DNA of 64,000 bases from Desulfogranum japonicum DSM 18378. GTDB lineage: Bacteria; Desulfobacterota; Desulfobulbia; Desulfobulbales; Desulfobulbaceae. Location: NCBI RefSeq assembly GCF_000429945.1, contig NZ_AUCV01000002.1:62001-126000 (forward strand). The letters are read 5' to 3'. Under the pieces are notes generated by a model that was not told where the DNA came from, did not search any database, and worked only from the letters and a program-made list of their open reading frames with translations. Within the stretch, counting starts at the first letter, position 1; every line of letters begins with the position of its first letter. The position numbers were made by a program, and so were the translations under genes. Of this stretch, positions 44,690 through 54,247 are shown piece by piece.

Positions 44690-45201
44690 TGTACAGTTAG
44701 CGGGCAACTTGTTTTGATTTGTCTCAGTTTTTTAGGGCCAATTCCTGCTACGTGTATCAGATCATCGACTGAAGCAAAGTTACCATGATGTTCCCTGTAG
44801 GCCACTATGCGTTTAGCAAGAGCAGGGCCTATACCGGACAACAATGCGAATTCATCTGTATCCGCATTGTTTATATTCATTGGCTGCTGCAGTAAAAATT
44901 GTATTCTGGGCGAAGATACCTGTAGAGGTTCTCCACATGTGCCAGTTGAGGCGTGTGTTCCTCCGGTCTGAACCGTGCCTTTATCAGCGCATGAATTACG
45001 AGTAGCAGAAGCCTTGGGCCATGCGATGAGGTGGTTGTCTATAAATTGGAATACAAACAGGTTGTTGGCAGTATTTTCTGGTGTCCAAAATGCCCAGCAA
45101 AGGATCACTACTCCCAAAAGAAAAAGGACAAGCACACGCTTGTCCTTTTTTTGATTAGAGATACATTTCGTGTAGGTATCACCTATGCTTTGCTTTTTCA
45201 T
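44686..45201 (-). CDS. ComEA-like membrane-anchored helix-hairpin-helix protein
   Basis: This 171-residue protein has one N-terminal helix (VLVLFLLGVVILCWAFW, about 24-40), a low-complexity linker, and a C-terminal pair of helix-hairpin-helix motifs (NINNADTDEFALLSGIGPAL, VDDLIHVAGIGPKKLRQI). This is the ComEA arrangement, in which the exposed domain binds incoming DNA during transformation. The long linker is unlike short soluble ComEA forms. It overlaps cimA by 23 bp and miaA by 4 bp. Confidence 0.88.
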   Translation of the reverse strand: MKKQSIGDTYTKCISNQKKDKRVLVLFLLGVVILCWAFWTPENTANNLFVFQFIDNHLIAWPKASATRNSCADKGTVQTGGTHASTGTCGEPLQVSSPRIQFLLQQPMNINNADTDEFALLSGIGPALAKRIVAYREHHGNFASVDDLIHVAGIGPKKLRQIKTSCPLTVQ

Positions 45202-46777
45202 CCTTGAGCAATTTGAAGTTTATACTGTCAACAAGAGCCTGCCAACTCGCTTCAATGATATTTACGGAAACACCTACCGTTCCCCAGCTGCAGTGTTGGT
45301 CCCTGCTTTCTATCAGTACCCTGACTTTGGCTCCGGTTCCTGATTCTCCGGTGAGTACGCGAACTTTATAATCCACAAGTTCAACGTTTTCAAGACTAGG
45401 ATAGAAACGTATAAGCGCTTTACGAAGAGCCTTGTCCAGTGCGTTGACAGGACCGTCTCCCATTGCAGCAGTATGCACCTCGTTACCGCCGACATACAAA
45501 CGTAATGTTGCCTCAGTAAGCGGTCTCTCGGTCATACTGTATTTAAAATTCATGACCCTGAACGCTTCTAACTTGAAGAATTTTCGTTGTAAACCAAGAG
45601 TTCTTCGCATGAGCAACTCAAAACTGGCCTCAGCTGCCTCGTACTGATATCCCTGTTTTTCCAGTTCCTTCATTTCATTGATGATGGAGGACATGAGTGG
45701 ATCGTCAGATTCAATGGGAATACCGTACTTTTGAGCCTTCATCATGACGTTAGCCCTACCCGCCTGATCCGAGATGAGAATTCTGCGATAATTTCCTACT
45801 TTTTCAGGTTCTATGTGCTCATATGTCAGCGGATTGCGTTTAACGGCACTAACATGAATGCCTCCTTTGTGAGCAAAGGCAGATTCCCCGACATAGGGTT
45901 GATATCTATCATGGGGTAAATTGGCGAGTTCGTCAACCAGTCTCGACGTGCAATAGAGTTGCTCAATGTTCGGTTTGACCTGACAGTCCATCTGCATTTT
46001 AAAAATCAAAGCCGGTATAATGGACGTCAGATTGCTATTGCCACACCGCTCGCCATATCCGTTGATGGTTCCCTGTACCTGGTCTACACCTAAATCAACG
46101 CTGATAAGTGCATTGGCAACAGCGGTTTCTGAATCATTATGGGCATGGATACCCAGCTTGACCTTGCGCTCCATTTGCTGCAGCTTTTTCTTGACCTCTG
46201 CTATAATGGCAGGAATTTCATGGGGCAAGGTGCCGCCATTGGTATCACAGAGGACTATGGTGTCAGCTCCTCCTGTTACTGCACGCTCAATGGTTGCAAG
46301 ACAATAGTCCTTGTTATTCTTGAAGCCGTCAAAAAAATGTTCCGCATCATAAAGCAGATGTTTAACATGGGGACGGAGATATTGGAGAGACTCCTCAATA
46401 AGTATCAGGTTGTCTTCCAGGGCAATGCGCAAAGCATCTTGGACATGGATATCCCAGCTTTTCCCGAAAATAGTTATTGCTGGGGTTTTGGCCTCCAGCA
46501 ATCCCTGGAGATTGGGATCTTTTTCAGGGCGGTTATTAAAATGTCTTGTTGAACCAAAAGCTGTAAGGTGTGCATTTTTCAACTCCACCTGCTGCATTTT
46601 TTTAAAAAATTCAACAGCATGCGGGTTGGCTCCAGGCCAACCACCTTCTATGAAATCCACACCCAACTTATCAAGTTGGCGGCAGATTTTTATTTTGTCT
46701 TTTACAGACAGATTAAAATTTTCAGCCTGTGTTCCATCCCGAAGGGTAGTGTCATATATTTCTATGCGTCTACTCAT
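45179..46777 (-). CDS. cimA: (R)-citramalate synthase
   Basis: This 532-residue enzyme of the isopropylmalate-synthase family condenses pyruvate and acetyl-CoA to citramalate, opening a threonine-independent route to isoleucine. It has IYDTTLRDGTQAENFNLS at the N-terminus, CDTNGGTLPHE, GIHAHNDSETAVANAL and NGYGERCGNSNL. The C-terminal LeuA regulatory domain (about 395-525) should bind isoleucine. The order lysC-cimA matches many Desulfobacterota genomes. Only 3 bp separate it from lysC. Confidence 0.94.
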   Translation of the reverse strand: MSRRIEIYDTTLRDGTQAENFNLSVKDKIKICRQLDKLGVDFIEGGWPGANPHAVEFFKKMQQVELKNAHLTAFGSTRHFNNRPEKDPNLQGLLEAKTPAITIFGKSWDIHVQDALRIALEDNLILIEESLQYLRPHVKHLLYDAEHFFDGFKNNKDYCLATIERAVTGGADTIVLCDTNGGTLPHEIPAIIAEVKKKLQQMERKVKLGIHAHNDSETAVANALISVDLGVDQVQGTINGYGERCGNSNLTSIIPALIFKMQMDCQVKPNIEQLYCTSRLVDELANLPHDRYQPYVGESAFAHKGGIHVSAVKRNPLTYEHIEPEKVGNYRRILISDQAGRANVMMKAQKYGIPIESDDPLMSSIINEMKELEKQGYQYEAAEASFELLMRRTLGLQRKFFKLEAFRVMNFKYSMTERPLTEATLRLYVGGNEVHTAAMGDGPVNALDKALRKALIRFYPSLENVELVDYKVRVLTGESGTGAKVRVLIESRDQHCSWGTVGVSVNIIEASWQALVDSINFKLLKDEKAKHR

Positions 46778-46780
46778 TGT

Positions 46781-48022
46781 TCAGTTATTTTCTTCGGAGG
46801 GCAGATTATCTCTATCCAGAGCAAAAGCATCATGAAGAGCCCGTACAGCAAGTTCTGTATACTTCTCGTCAATAATACAGGACACCTTAATTTCAGATGT
46901 AGAAACCATCTCAACATTAATGCCTTCTTTCGACAAGATATGAAACATTGTTGAAGCAATACCTGAATGATTTCTCATTCCAACTCCAACCACTGAAACT
47001 TTGGCGATGTGTTTATCTCCGGTTATACTGTCCGCACCAATCTCAGCGGCTAGTTTTTCTACAATTTCAAGGGTCCGGTCATAGTCACTACGCATAACGG
47101 TGAAGGTCATGTCAGTCATATGTCCATCCCTGGTATTCTGGATAATCATATCAACCAGGATATTTGCATCGGAAATAGGGAGGAAAATTTTGGCAGCTGT
47201 TCCGGGCTGGTCTGGAACCTTTTTAATGGTTATGCGTGCTTCGTTCTTGTTATAGGTAATGCCTGACACCAGAATGGATTCCATAATTTTATCCTCTTCA
47301 ACAACCCATGTGCCTATGTTCTCTGTAAAAGTTGAGCGAACATGCACAGGAACATTATAACGTTTTGCCAGGCCTACCGAGCGAATGTCTAACACTTTGG
47401 CTCCAAGGCTGGCGAGTTCCAGCATCTCATCGTAACTGATACGATCAATTTTTCTTGCTTTGTCGCAGATGTTGGGATCAGTGGTATAAACGCCTTCAAC
47501 ATCGGTGAAAATTTCACACATGTCGGCCTGCAAGGCTGCAGCTAATGCCACAGCGGTGGTATCCGATCCACCACGTCCCAGTGTGGTGATATTACCGTCG
47601 TCGTCAACGCCCTGAAAGCCGGCAATGGTAACAATTTTGCCTTCATTCAGGTGATTATGAATGACATCGGAATCAATATTTTTAATTCGAGCTTTTGTGT
47701 GGACATTATCGGTGTGTATGGATACCTGATCTCCCAACAAGGAAACAGCTTTATATCCAGCCTCCATACAGGCCATTGCAAACAGAGCTACAGTAACCTG
47801 TTCTCCGGTTGAAAGCAAAGCATCCATTTCTCTGGTATCGGGTCTTTTCTGCATTGCATTGGCAAGGCCTGTCAAACGGTCTGTTTCTCCGGACATCGCA
47901 GACAAGACAATAACCATCTTATGCCCTTTCTGATATTGGGTTATTACCCTCTCAGCAACTGCTTTTATTTTCTCAACGGAGCCAACAGATGTGCCTCCAA
48001 ATTTCTGCACGATGAGCGCCAT
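46781..48022 (-). CDS. lysC: Aspartate kinase
   Basis: This 413-residue kinase makes aspartyl phosphate for lysine, threonine and methionine. It starts with VQKFGGTSVGSVEKI, has the LSTGEQVT and GRGGSDTTAVALAAAL motifs and FTDVEGVYTTDP, and carries two C-terminal ACT domains (about 265-405; NTRDGHMTDMTFT, VGVGMRNHSGIASTMF) for feedback control. It heads the leftward lysC-cimA-comEA-miaA-recJ run. TrmL is divergent across a 192-bp promoter region. Confidence 0.96.
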   Translation of the reverse strand: MALIVQKFGGTSVGSVEKIKAVAERVITQYQKGHKMVIVLSAMSGETDRLTGLANAMQKRPDTREMDALLSTGEQVTVALFAMACMEAGYKAVSLLGDQVSIHTDNVHTKARIKNIDSDVIHNHLNEGKIVTIAGFQGVDDDGNITTLGRGGSDTTAVALAAALQADMCEIFTDVEGVYTTDPNICDKARKIDRISYDEMLELASLGAKVLDIRSVGLAKRYNVPVHVRSTFTENIGTWVVEEDKIMESILVSGITYNKNEARITIKKVPDQPGTAAKIFLPISDANILVDMIIQNTRDGHMTDMTFTVMRSDYDRTLEIVEKLAAEIGADSITGDKHIAKVSVVGVGMRNHSGIASTMFHILSKEGINVEMVSTSEIKVSCIIDEKYTELAVRALHDAFALDRDNLPSEENN

Positions 48023-48214
48023 AATATTCCTCTAGACTTTTTACTCCTCAGATATGCCTTAGATGATTGGTCTGTGGGAGGGAGAATTCCTTAAAAGTAT
48101 ACCAGCACAACCCAAAAAAGCGAACCCCTGAATGTAAGACGATTTTTTAAATTTGCAACATCAATCGATATCCGGTACATACGAAGGCCTATTTGTACTA
48201 TAGGAGAGGACGTA

Positions 48215-48682
48215 ATGACCCATAAACCATTGCATATTGTTCTGGTAGAACCTGAAATTCCGCCTAATACAGGCTCCATTGCCAGACTGTGCGGAGCAAC
48301 GGACACTGTACTTGATCTGGTGCATCCCCTTGGTTTCAGTGTTGACGACAAGCATCTTAAACGGGCAGGATTGGATTACTGGCCCCATGTTGCTATCAAT
48401 CACTGGCCAGACCTGGAAACATTTCTTCAGGCTCAGGACGAGGCAAACCTATATTTTTTTACCACCAAAACGAGTACTGCGTATACCCAGGCCCAATACC
48501 CCCCAGGTGCCAGGCTGATTTTTGGAAAAGAGACTAAAGGTCTGCCTGAGGAAATTCTTGCACTGTACAAGGACCGTTGCTATACAGTGCCCATGAGTAA
48601 TACGTCCATCAGGAGTCTTAACCTGGCCATGACCTCAGGAATAGTTTTATATGAGGCGCTACGCCAGATTCGTCATTTCTAA
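48215..48682 (+). CDS. trmL: tRNA (cytidine/uridine-34-2'-O)-methyltransferase TrmL
   Basis: This is a 155-residue minimal SPOUT methyltransferase. VLVEPEIPPNTGSIARLCGAT lies near the start, then GFSVDDKHLKRAGLDYW, the SAM-knot LIFGKETKGLPEEIL and SNTSIRSLNLAMTSGIVLYE. It methylates the wobble ribose of tRNA-Leu. It precedes serC by 32 bp. Confidence 0.95.
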   Translation: MTHKPLHIVLVEPEIPPNTGSIARLCGATDTVLDLVHPLGFSVDDKHLKRAGLDYWPHVAINHWPDLETFLQAQDEANLYFFTTKTSTAYTQAQYPPGARLIFGKETKGLPEEILALYKDRCYTVPMSNTSIRSLNLAMTSGIVLYEALRQIRHF

Positions 48683-48714
48683 ATACGCTATCTATCACAA
48701 AAGAGGAAACCGTC

Positions 48715-49797
48715 ATGCCAGAGAGGATCTACAATTTCAGTCCTGGTCCGGCTACCCTTCCCTATGAAGTTCTACAGGAAGCAGCCAAAGATATAGTGAA
48801 CTTTCAAAACAAAGGTATTGGTTTGATAGAGCTCAGCCACCGCTCCAAAGAGTTCATGGCTGTTACAGATGAAGCTGAAAACTTGATACGGGAAATTTTC
48901 AGTGTTCCTGACAATTACAAGGTATTGTTTCTGCAGGGAGGTGCCTCTTCTCAATTTTTCATGGTCCCCATGAACCTGCTCGGCAACGGTAAAAAAGCTA
49001 CGTATCTTAATACCGGAACCTGGTCCAAAAAGGCTATCAAGGAAGCAAAACTGTTCGGGAATATTGATGTTGCCTATTCCAGTGAAGAACAATCCTTCAA
49101 CAGGGTGCCTGGAGATGATGAATACACCGTTGCACCAGATTCCGAGTACCTGTATTTTGTCAGCAACAATACTATTTATGGTACCCAGTTCCAAAGCATG
49201 CCTAACAAAGATAGCATGCTGATTGCTGATATGTCTTCGGATATATTCTCCAGGCCTGTAGACGTCAGTAAATTCGGTCTTATTTTTGCCGGTGCTCAGA
49301 AAAATATCGGACCAGCTGGCGTGACCCTGGTAATCATAAGGGAAGATTTGCTTGATCGTGCTGGAGAGTCTGTTCCCACCATGCTGAAGTATAAGACACA
49401 TGCTGACAAGGGCTCTATGTTCAACACTCCACCATGCTTTGCGATTTACTGTGTGGGGCAGGTGATGAAATGGCTGAAAAACCTTGGTGGCATTCCTGCC
49501 ATTGAAAAACTTAATCAGGAAAAAGCGGCTCTGCTCTATGAAGCCATAGACAGTAATGACTTTTACCGAGGACATGCGGAAAAGACCTCTCGCTCATTGA
49601 TGAACGTCTCTTTCAACCTCCCTACCCCTGAACTTGAGGCACAGTTTATCGCTGAAGCTGCAACTATGGGGCTGGACGGGTTAAAAGGCCATCGCTCAAT
49701 AGGTGGTTGCCGTGCGTCCATATACAATGCTTTCCCTATAGAAGGTGTTGCAAAACTTGTTGAATTCATGACTGAATTCGCCAAGAAAAACAGCTGA
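48715..49797 (+). CDS. serC: Phosphoserine aminotransferase SerC
   Basis: This 360-residue PLP enzyme makes phosphoserine from 3-phosphohydroxypyruvate. FSPGPATLPYEVL lies at the start, then LFLQGGASSQFFMVPMNLL, and the PLP lysine in FAGAQKNIGPAG. FDLP-type NVSFNLPTPELE and GLKGHRSIGGCRASIYNA close it. AAAGAGGAAA precedes the ATG. Confidence 0.96.
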   Translation: MPERIYNFSPGPATLPYEVLQEAAKDIVNFQNKGIGLIELSHRSKEFMAVTDEAENLIREIFSVPDNYKVLFLQGGASSQFFMVPMNLLGNGKKATYLNTGTWSKKAIKEAKLFGNIDVAYSSEEQSFNRVPGDDEYTVAPDSEYLYFVSNNTIYGTQFQSMPNKDSMLIADMSSDIFSRPVDVSKFGLIFAGAQKNIGPAGVTLVIIREDLLDRAGESVPTMLKYKTHADKGSMFNTPPCFAIYCVGQVMKWLKNLGGIPAIEKLNQEKAALLYEAIDSNDFYRGHAEKTSRSLMNVSFNLPTPELEAQFIAEAATMGLDGLKGHRSIGGCRASIYNAFPIEGVAKLVEFMTEFAKKNS

Positions 49798-49804
49798 TAG
49801 ACAG

Positions 49805-49834
49805 AGGGGAATACCTGGCCACAGCTATTCCCCT
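49805..49834 (+). terminator. Hairpin between serC and the radical SAM gene
   Basis: AGGGGAATA (49805-49813) pairs perfectly over 9 bp with TATTCCCCT (49826-49834). Only ATTT follows, so it is a weak terminator or an attenuator. It also hides the region just before the ATG at 49842. Confidence 0.45.
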
Positions 49835-49841
49835 ATTTGCC

Positions 49842-50711
49842 ATGGACTATCAGGGAGAAATTATTAGACCGCCCAGCGAGGCCAATTCCATTATTCTGCA
49901 GGTAACAACCGGCTGTTCCCACAACAGATGCACCTTTTGCGGAGCCTACACTGATAAACAGTTTAAACGAAAAAAATGGGAAACAATAGAGCAGGATCTG
50001 ATTTTTGCGTCAACAAGGTGTAAACGGCAAAAAACACTTTTTTTAGCAGACGGAGATGCTCTCGCCCTTCCCCATGAAGACTTGCTCGTTCTATTGGAGC
50101 GTATTCAGTATTATCTCCCTTGGATCAGAAGAATATCCAGCTATGCTTCTGTTCAAAACATTGCCCGTAAAACTCCTGGCGAACTCTCAGAGTATCGAAA
50201 TCACAAATTGCAACGCATCTATCTCGGGCTCGAAAGCGGACTTGACGAGGTGTTGAAAAGAGTACGCAAAGACGTTACGAGTCTGGACTGTATTGAGATG
50301 GCACAAAAGATTCGCTGTGCAGGTTTTTTCCTTTCTGTGACCTGCCTGCTTGGGTTGGGTGGTACAGAATTATCCACAGAACATGCTGACGCTACGGCAA
50401 AAGTTCTCACACAGATGCAGCCAAACCAGATTGCCATGCTTACCTTAATGTTGCTACCAGGGACATCATTGCATAATGACTGGCGCGCAGGTCGTTTTCA
50501 GTTACCGGATCAATATGGGCTGCTCAGGGAACTCCGAATGATTCTGGTTGGCATGCCAGCTGTGCGCAGCCAGTTTTTTGCCAATCACGCATCCAATTAT
50601 CTGAATATCCAAGGACGATTACCCCGCGACCGAGAAACCATGATTGCACAGCTGGACAACGCTCTAGCAGGCAAGATACACCTTAAACCAGAACACTTCA
50701 GACGGTTATAA
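49842..50711 (+). CDS. Radical SAM protein of unknown substrate
   Basis: This is a 289-residue protein. The cluster motif CSHNRCTFC (about residues 24-32) binds the SAM-cleaving [4Fe-4S] centre. FLADGDALALPHEDL and RIYLGLESGLDEVLKRVRKD match the Elp3/MiaB-type barrel common to short B12-independent radical SAM proteins. There is no second cluster domain. It ends two bases before rlmN, so the two radical SAM genes are co-transcribed. The substrate cannot be told from sequence. Confidence 0.85.
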   Translation: MDYQGEIIRPPSEANSIILQVTTGCSHNRCTFCGAYTDKQFKRKKWETIEQDLIFASTRCKRQKTLFLADGDALALPHEDLLVLLERIQYYLPWIRRISSYASVQNIARKTPGELSEYRNHKLQRIYLGLESGLDEVLKRVRKDVTSLDCIEMAQKIRCAGFFLSVTCLLGLGGTELSTEHADATAKVLTQMQPNQIAMLTLMLLPGTSLHNDWRAGRFQLPDQYGLLRELRMILVGMPAVRSQFFANHASNYLNIQGRLPRDRETMIAQLDNALAGKIHLKPEHFRRL

Positions 50712-50713
50712 CA

Positions 50714-51769
50714 GTGCTGCAGGATATAAAAGATCTCACCCAATCAGAATTAATCACCTTTGTTGAACAACTGGGACAACCGGCTTTCAGAGGCAGGCAG
50801 CTTCTTGCCTGGATATACAAACCGGGTATCAGAGATTTCGACCAGATGACTGATCTGGCAAAAGCTTTTCGAGCAATTCTCTCAAAGAAGGCCATAATTA
50901 GTCGGTTTGAAAAGGCAATTATTGAAGAATCTGTCGACGGTGCTGTTAAATTTGCTTTTCAGCTGCATGATGGTGCAGTTATTGAATCGGTGCTTATTCC
51001 AGAAGAAGACAGAAACACCCTGTGTGTGTCTTCACAGGTTGGCTGCGCCATGGGGTGTCATTTTTGCCTGACCGGGGAAATGGGTTTTACCCGGAATCTC
51101 ACAACGGCAGAAATTATCAATCAGGTTTGTGCCGTCAGAGAATGGGCTCTCTCCAGGGAAAAAGGAAACTTATCTAATCTGGTTTTTATGGGAATGGGAG
51201 AGCCACTGGCGAACATGGATAATCTCTTGAAATCCATCGAGTTACTCACCGAGCAAAGGGGACTCGATTTTTCTGCAAGGCGCATAACCGTATCTACCTG
51301 CGGCCTAGTTCCACAGATGATCCAGCTTGGAGCACAGACATCGGTAAATTTAGCTGTCAGCCTGCATGCTGTTGACAACTCAAGACGCTCTGCGATCATG
51401 CCGATCAATAAGCGGTACCCCATTGAGGAGGTCATCAATGCCTGTAAGAATTATCAACATAAGAAGCGTCAACGCATCATGATAGAATATACGTTGCAAA
51501 AAGGTGTTAATGACAGTGACAAGGATGCTCGTATGCTAGCTTCGTTACTCAGGGGCGTTCCCTGTAAAATCAACCTGTTAGCAATGAACAGTGGAAGTAC
51601 GGTTAGCGCTGTTTCCTCTGCCAGGGACAGGATATTGCGCTTTCAGCAGCTTCTCCGGGAAAACGGTTATACGGTTTTTATTCGTCAGAGCCGAGGTAGT
51701 GATATATCAGCAGCCTGCGGCCAGTTGGCAGGTAGAGAGTGGCAGGAAGAGCTGGCCCAAACTCTCTAA
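50714..51769 (+). CDS. rlmN: Dual-specificity 23S rRNA/tRNA adenine-C2 methyltransferase RlmN
   Basis: This 351-residue radical SAM enzyme methylates C2 of A2503 in 23S rRNA and A37 of some tRNAs. It has an N-terminal RNA-binding domain (QPAFRGRQLLAWIYKPG), the cluster motif CAMGCHFCLTGEMGF (about 113-127), the catalytic cysteine in RRITVSTCGLVP, and the C-terminal RQSRGSDISAACGQLA with its mechanistic Cys. The GTG start is only two bases after the preceding stop. Confidence 0.96.
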   Translation: MLQDIKDLTQSELITFVEQLGQPAFRGRQLLAWIYKPGIRDFDQMTDLAKAFRAILSKKAIISRFEKAIIEESVDGAVKFAFQLHDGAVIESVLIPEEDRNTLCVSSQVGCAMGCHFCLTGEMGFTRNLTTAEIINQVCAVREWALSREKGNLSNLVFMGMGEPLANMDNLLKSIELLTEQRGLDFSARRITVSTCGLVPQMIQLGAQTSVNLAVSLHAVDNSRRSAIMPINKRYPIEEVINACKNYQHKKRQRIMIEYTLQKGVNDSDKDARMLASLLRGVPCKINLLAMNSGSTVSAVSSARDRILRFQQLLRENGYTVFIRQSRGSDISAACGQLAGREWQEELAQTL

Positions 51770-51797
51770 GGGACCTAAAGGACGCGGAGAACGGTTT

Positions 51798-52808
51798 TTA
51801 TATTCTCTCCAATGAAACGTTACGCTGTGTCAGCGCCGTTTTGGCTCGCATCGAGCTGAGTTTTTTCCTGAAGGTCTCATCAGCTTTGCTGGAATGAATG
51901 ACTTCCCAAGCGCAAGCTATAAAATCTTTGGCGATTTTTTCAGCTGGGGCATCTTCTGAAAATCTAATGATGCCTTTCATATATTCAAAATGTCCCAAAC
52001 CTGGATTCAATGAAGAATATTTCTCAAGGTTTTCGGCGATATATTGCTGAAGATCCAAAATCGGATTTTCTTTACCCTTCTCCTGCATGGCTTGCACAAA
52101 ATAAAAGAGAAATTCTTCAAGTGCAGGGCGAAGTTCATTATACACCGGGTTTTTTACTTTCACCGTTTGCTGAGGTGCAGAGTTTTTTTCCAGGGCTTCC
52201 TGAGCCGCATTTTCAGAGATTTCTTTCACATACGAACCAAACCTAAAGATCCCTTCCCCAGCCTGTACCTTGCTCAGGAGCAGATTATAATCCTCGTCCG
52301 ATTTGGACATCCCGCCCCGGCCCCAGGAATATGAACCTCCGATGCGGTTTCCTTCGTGAAAAAAGAGAAGACCGCCTTCCTGTTTATTGGCAATATCGAC
52401 ATCAATAAAACCAGAAAACTGTTTTTGTCTAAGTCTGAAAATCAGGTCTGGCAATGGAATCTCTGCAGATTTCAGTGAAGATTTAGCACGCTGATAGGCA
52501 GGCATATGCCCCCAAAAAAATATGGCATAAGGGTCAAGGGAAAAAATTTTCAGAACAAAACTGTATTGTTTAAAAGGTTGCTCAACAACAGAAAGATCTT
52601 CCGAATGAGCAGCTCCCTGTCCTTTCTCCTGAATAAAGCTTCGTATTACATCACTTTCATCAAAATAGATGAGTATTTCACGGGAGACAGCTTTTCCGTA
52701 TATGCAGCCCGCACCTATTTCTCCCTGTAAATGTTCTGTCAGCCTTTCCAGGTTGAGATAGTAGCTATTGAGCCCTTCAAGAAAAGGTTTTTCCTTGGGA
52801 GTTAGCAT
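51798..52808 (-). CDS. Hypothetical soluble protein, 336 residues
   Basis: I do not recognise a characterised family. The middle (LPDLIFRLRQKQFSGFIDVDI, then GGLLFFHEGNRIGGSYSW) recalls DUF4388-like effector domains, in which a short beta-rich module follows a helix. The N-terminal third is globular without membrane segments, and the C-terminal half is helical. The codon pattern and length support a real gene. It converges on rlmN with a 28-bp gap and stands alone. Confidence 0.7.
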   Translation of the reverse strand: MLTPKEKPFLEGLNSYYLNLERLTEHLQGEIGAGCIYGKAVSREILIYFDESDVIRSFIQEKGQGAAHSEDLSVVEQPFKQYSFVLKIFSLDPYAIFFWGHMPAYQRAKSSLKSAEIPLPDLIFRLRQKQFSGFIDVDIANKQEGGLLFFHEGNRIGGSYSWGRGGMSKSDEDYNLLLSKVQAGEGIFRFGSYVKEISENAAQEALEKNSAPQQTVKVKNPVYNELRPALEEFLFYFVQAMQEKGKENPILDLQQYIAENLEKYSSLNPGLGHFEYMKGIIRFSEDAPAEKIAKDFIACAWEVIHSSKADETFRKKLSSMRAKTALTQRNVSLERI

Positions 52809-53129
52809 GCTGTGTACAAAATATTTGTATTTTCAGTGTTTAATAGAGGGCAGTCAAACCTGGAGTAAATGACAAGCTCATGCCCTGCTTTTTTCGAATG
52901 GTTTCAGACTGCCTGTTTTAGCAGGTTGGAAACTTTTTTCCAACAAATCTCTACACAAATCGAAGCCTCAAACTGCCGGCCTTGTTTTTCATAATGCATT
53001 GGTGATGAAAAAATTACGGCAATCTGTGCATATCAGGGAGCATCGCCTCCGTAAGGGCTGGTTTGTAAATACAGGTAGAGAGTGATACGTAGTCACCCTG
53101 GGCCCAATAAAGTAACTACGTATTGTGTA
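52809..53129. other. 321-bp gap with a small hairpin
   Basis: GTTGGAAA (52925-52932) pairs with TTTCCAAC (52937-52944) around CTTT. No T-run follows on either strand. No gene is visible. It presumably holds the promoter of the 336-residue gene to the left. Confidence 0.4.
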
Positions 53130-53309
53130 CTATTCGTTATCAAAATCATCCAGGGAAGGAAAACTATCTGTTTCCTTGGCCAATTTTTTCTTCTTTTCTA
53201 CAATAATGATATGACCACACTCCTGACAGGAAAAACGAGCGCGGTCACTTTTCATTTTAGATTCGTCAATATTGTATTTTTTTGCGCATTCTTCACAGAT
53301 TGCAAGCAT
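53130..53309 (-). CDS. MJ0042-type zinc-ribbon small protein
   Basis: This is a 59-residue protein with two CxxC pairs (AICEECAKKYNID and FSCQECGHIIIV), the zinc-ribbon pattern of the MJ0042/zinc_ribbon_4 families. In larger deltaproteobacterial proteins this module sits at the N-terminus of regulators, but here it stands alone with a short acidic tail (FPSLDDFDNE). The ATG at 53309 has GGAG eight bases upstream and is preferred to the longer frame. The function is unknown. Confidence 0.78.
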   Translation of the reverse strand: MLAICEECAKKYNIDESKMKSDRARFSCQECGHIIIVEKKKKLAKETDSFPSLDDFDNE

Positions 53310-53658
53310 ATGTTCACACTCCACGTTTAAAATCACTGCTTTTTCGATCCATTACCTCCAAAGCAGCCAAATCCTTACTCATCCGAAATCGGAGATACAC
53401 CTAACAGGTGCCAGTCTCAATATGAAATTTGCTCACGCCAGGGGCGTGTATCTCAAAGTGTGCTGCTTGGTTGAGAGTACACACCGGCTCCAAATTTCTA
53501 GCTCCAGGATGGTACAGAAAAGAAATATACATTCCCTTCATCGTTGTACTGTTATATGGCATCCAGACACGGGACGTCAATATTTAAGGTTAAAGGCTCG
53601 GAAAATAATACACACTAATAGAAATGATACGGTACCCCCGTTAATTGTTCCTGCCAAC
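53310..53658. other. 349-bp gap, nothing recognised
   Basis: The stretch between the zinc-ribbon gene and the flavoprotein gene shows no repeat with a T-run, no tRNA and no convincing frame. A 138-residue plus-strand frame covering it has odd composition and no start signal. Confidence 0.4.
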
Positions 53659-54243
53659 CTAAGCGGCTGGGATATTGAGTTTATTTAGCAGCCACGCCAT
53701 GTTTTTACCCAAATCCTGCATGGTTGCCACACCCTCCGTATCATCTGCAAACTCACCTTTTTCTCTCCCGATTCCTATATTCCAATAACTGGACCCCACT
53801 ATAATCATCTGGCTGATGGTAAACAGATGGTTCATGGAATCAAAAGCATGTATAGCCCCACCCCGTCGTCGGGCAACCACTGCTGCACCGATCTTACGTT
53901 TGAACATGTCGTTGTTTGCCCGGGCAACCATTCCGGCTCTGTCTATAAGTGCTTTCATCTCAGGACTGATGTCAGCAAAATAGGTTGGAGAGGCGAGTAT
54001 AATAGCATCGGCCTCCACCATCTTCTCTATACAGGAATTGATGCAGTCCACATCCACAATGCATTTTTCATTTTTTTTCTTAAAGCATTGATAACAGGCA
54101 ATACATCCGTGTGGATGCTCACCGGCAAGTTGTATCTCCTCTGTGTCAATGCCTGCTTTTTCCAACTCTGCAAAAATATATTGAATCATCATGGAAGTGT
54201 TCCCGTTTTTTCTGGCACTTCCATTAAACGCGGCAACTTTCAT
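53659..54243 (-). CDS. Flavodoxin-fold iron-sulfur flavoprotein-like NAD(P)H-dependent oxidoreductase
   Basis: This is a 194-residue FMN protein with the flavodoxin-like start KVAAFNGSARKNGNTS. The cysteine cluster CIACYQCFKKKNEKC fits the CX2CX2CX4-7C [4Fe-4S] motif of archaeal-type iron-sulfur flavoproteins, and the ILASPTYFADISPEMKALIDR loop is typical. The ATG at 54243 gives the proper beginning; the frame runs 42 codons further but overlaps the preceding kor gene. It follows korC by 4 bp, so it may exchange electrons with the same ferredoxin pool. Confidence 0.9.
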   Translation of the reverse strand: MKVAAFNGSARKNGNTSMMIQYIFAELEKAGIDTEEIQLAGEHPHGCIACYQCFKKKNEKCIVDVDCINSCIEKMVEADAIILASPTYFADISPEMKALIDRAGMVARANNDMFKRKIGAAVVARRRGGAIHAFDSMNHLFTISQMIIVGSSYWNIGIGREKGEFADDTEGVATMQDLGKNMAWLLNKLNIPAA

Positions 54244-54247
54244 TTGC

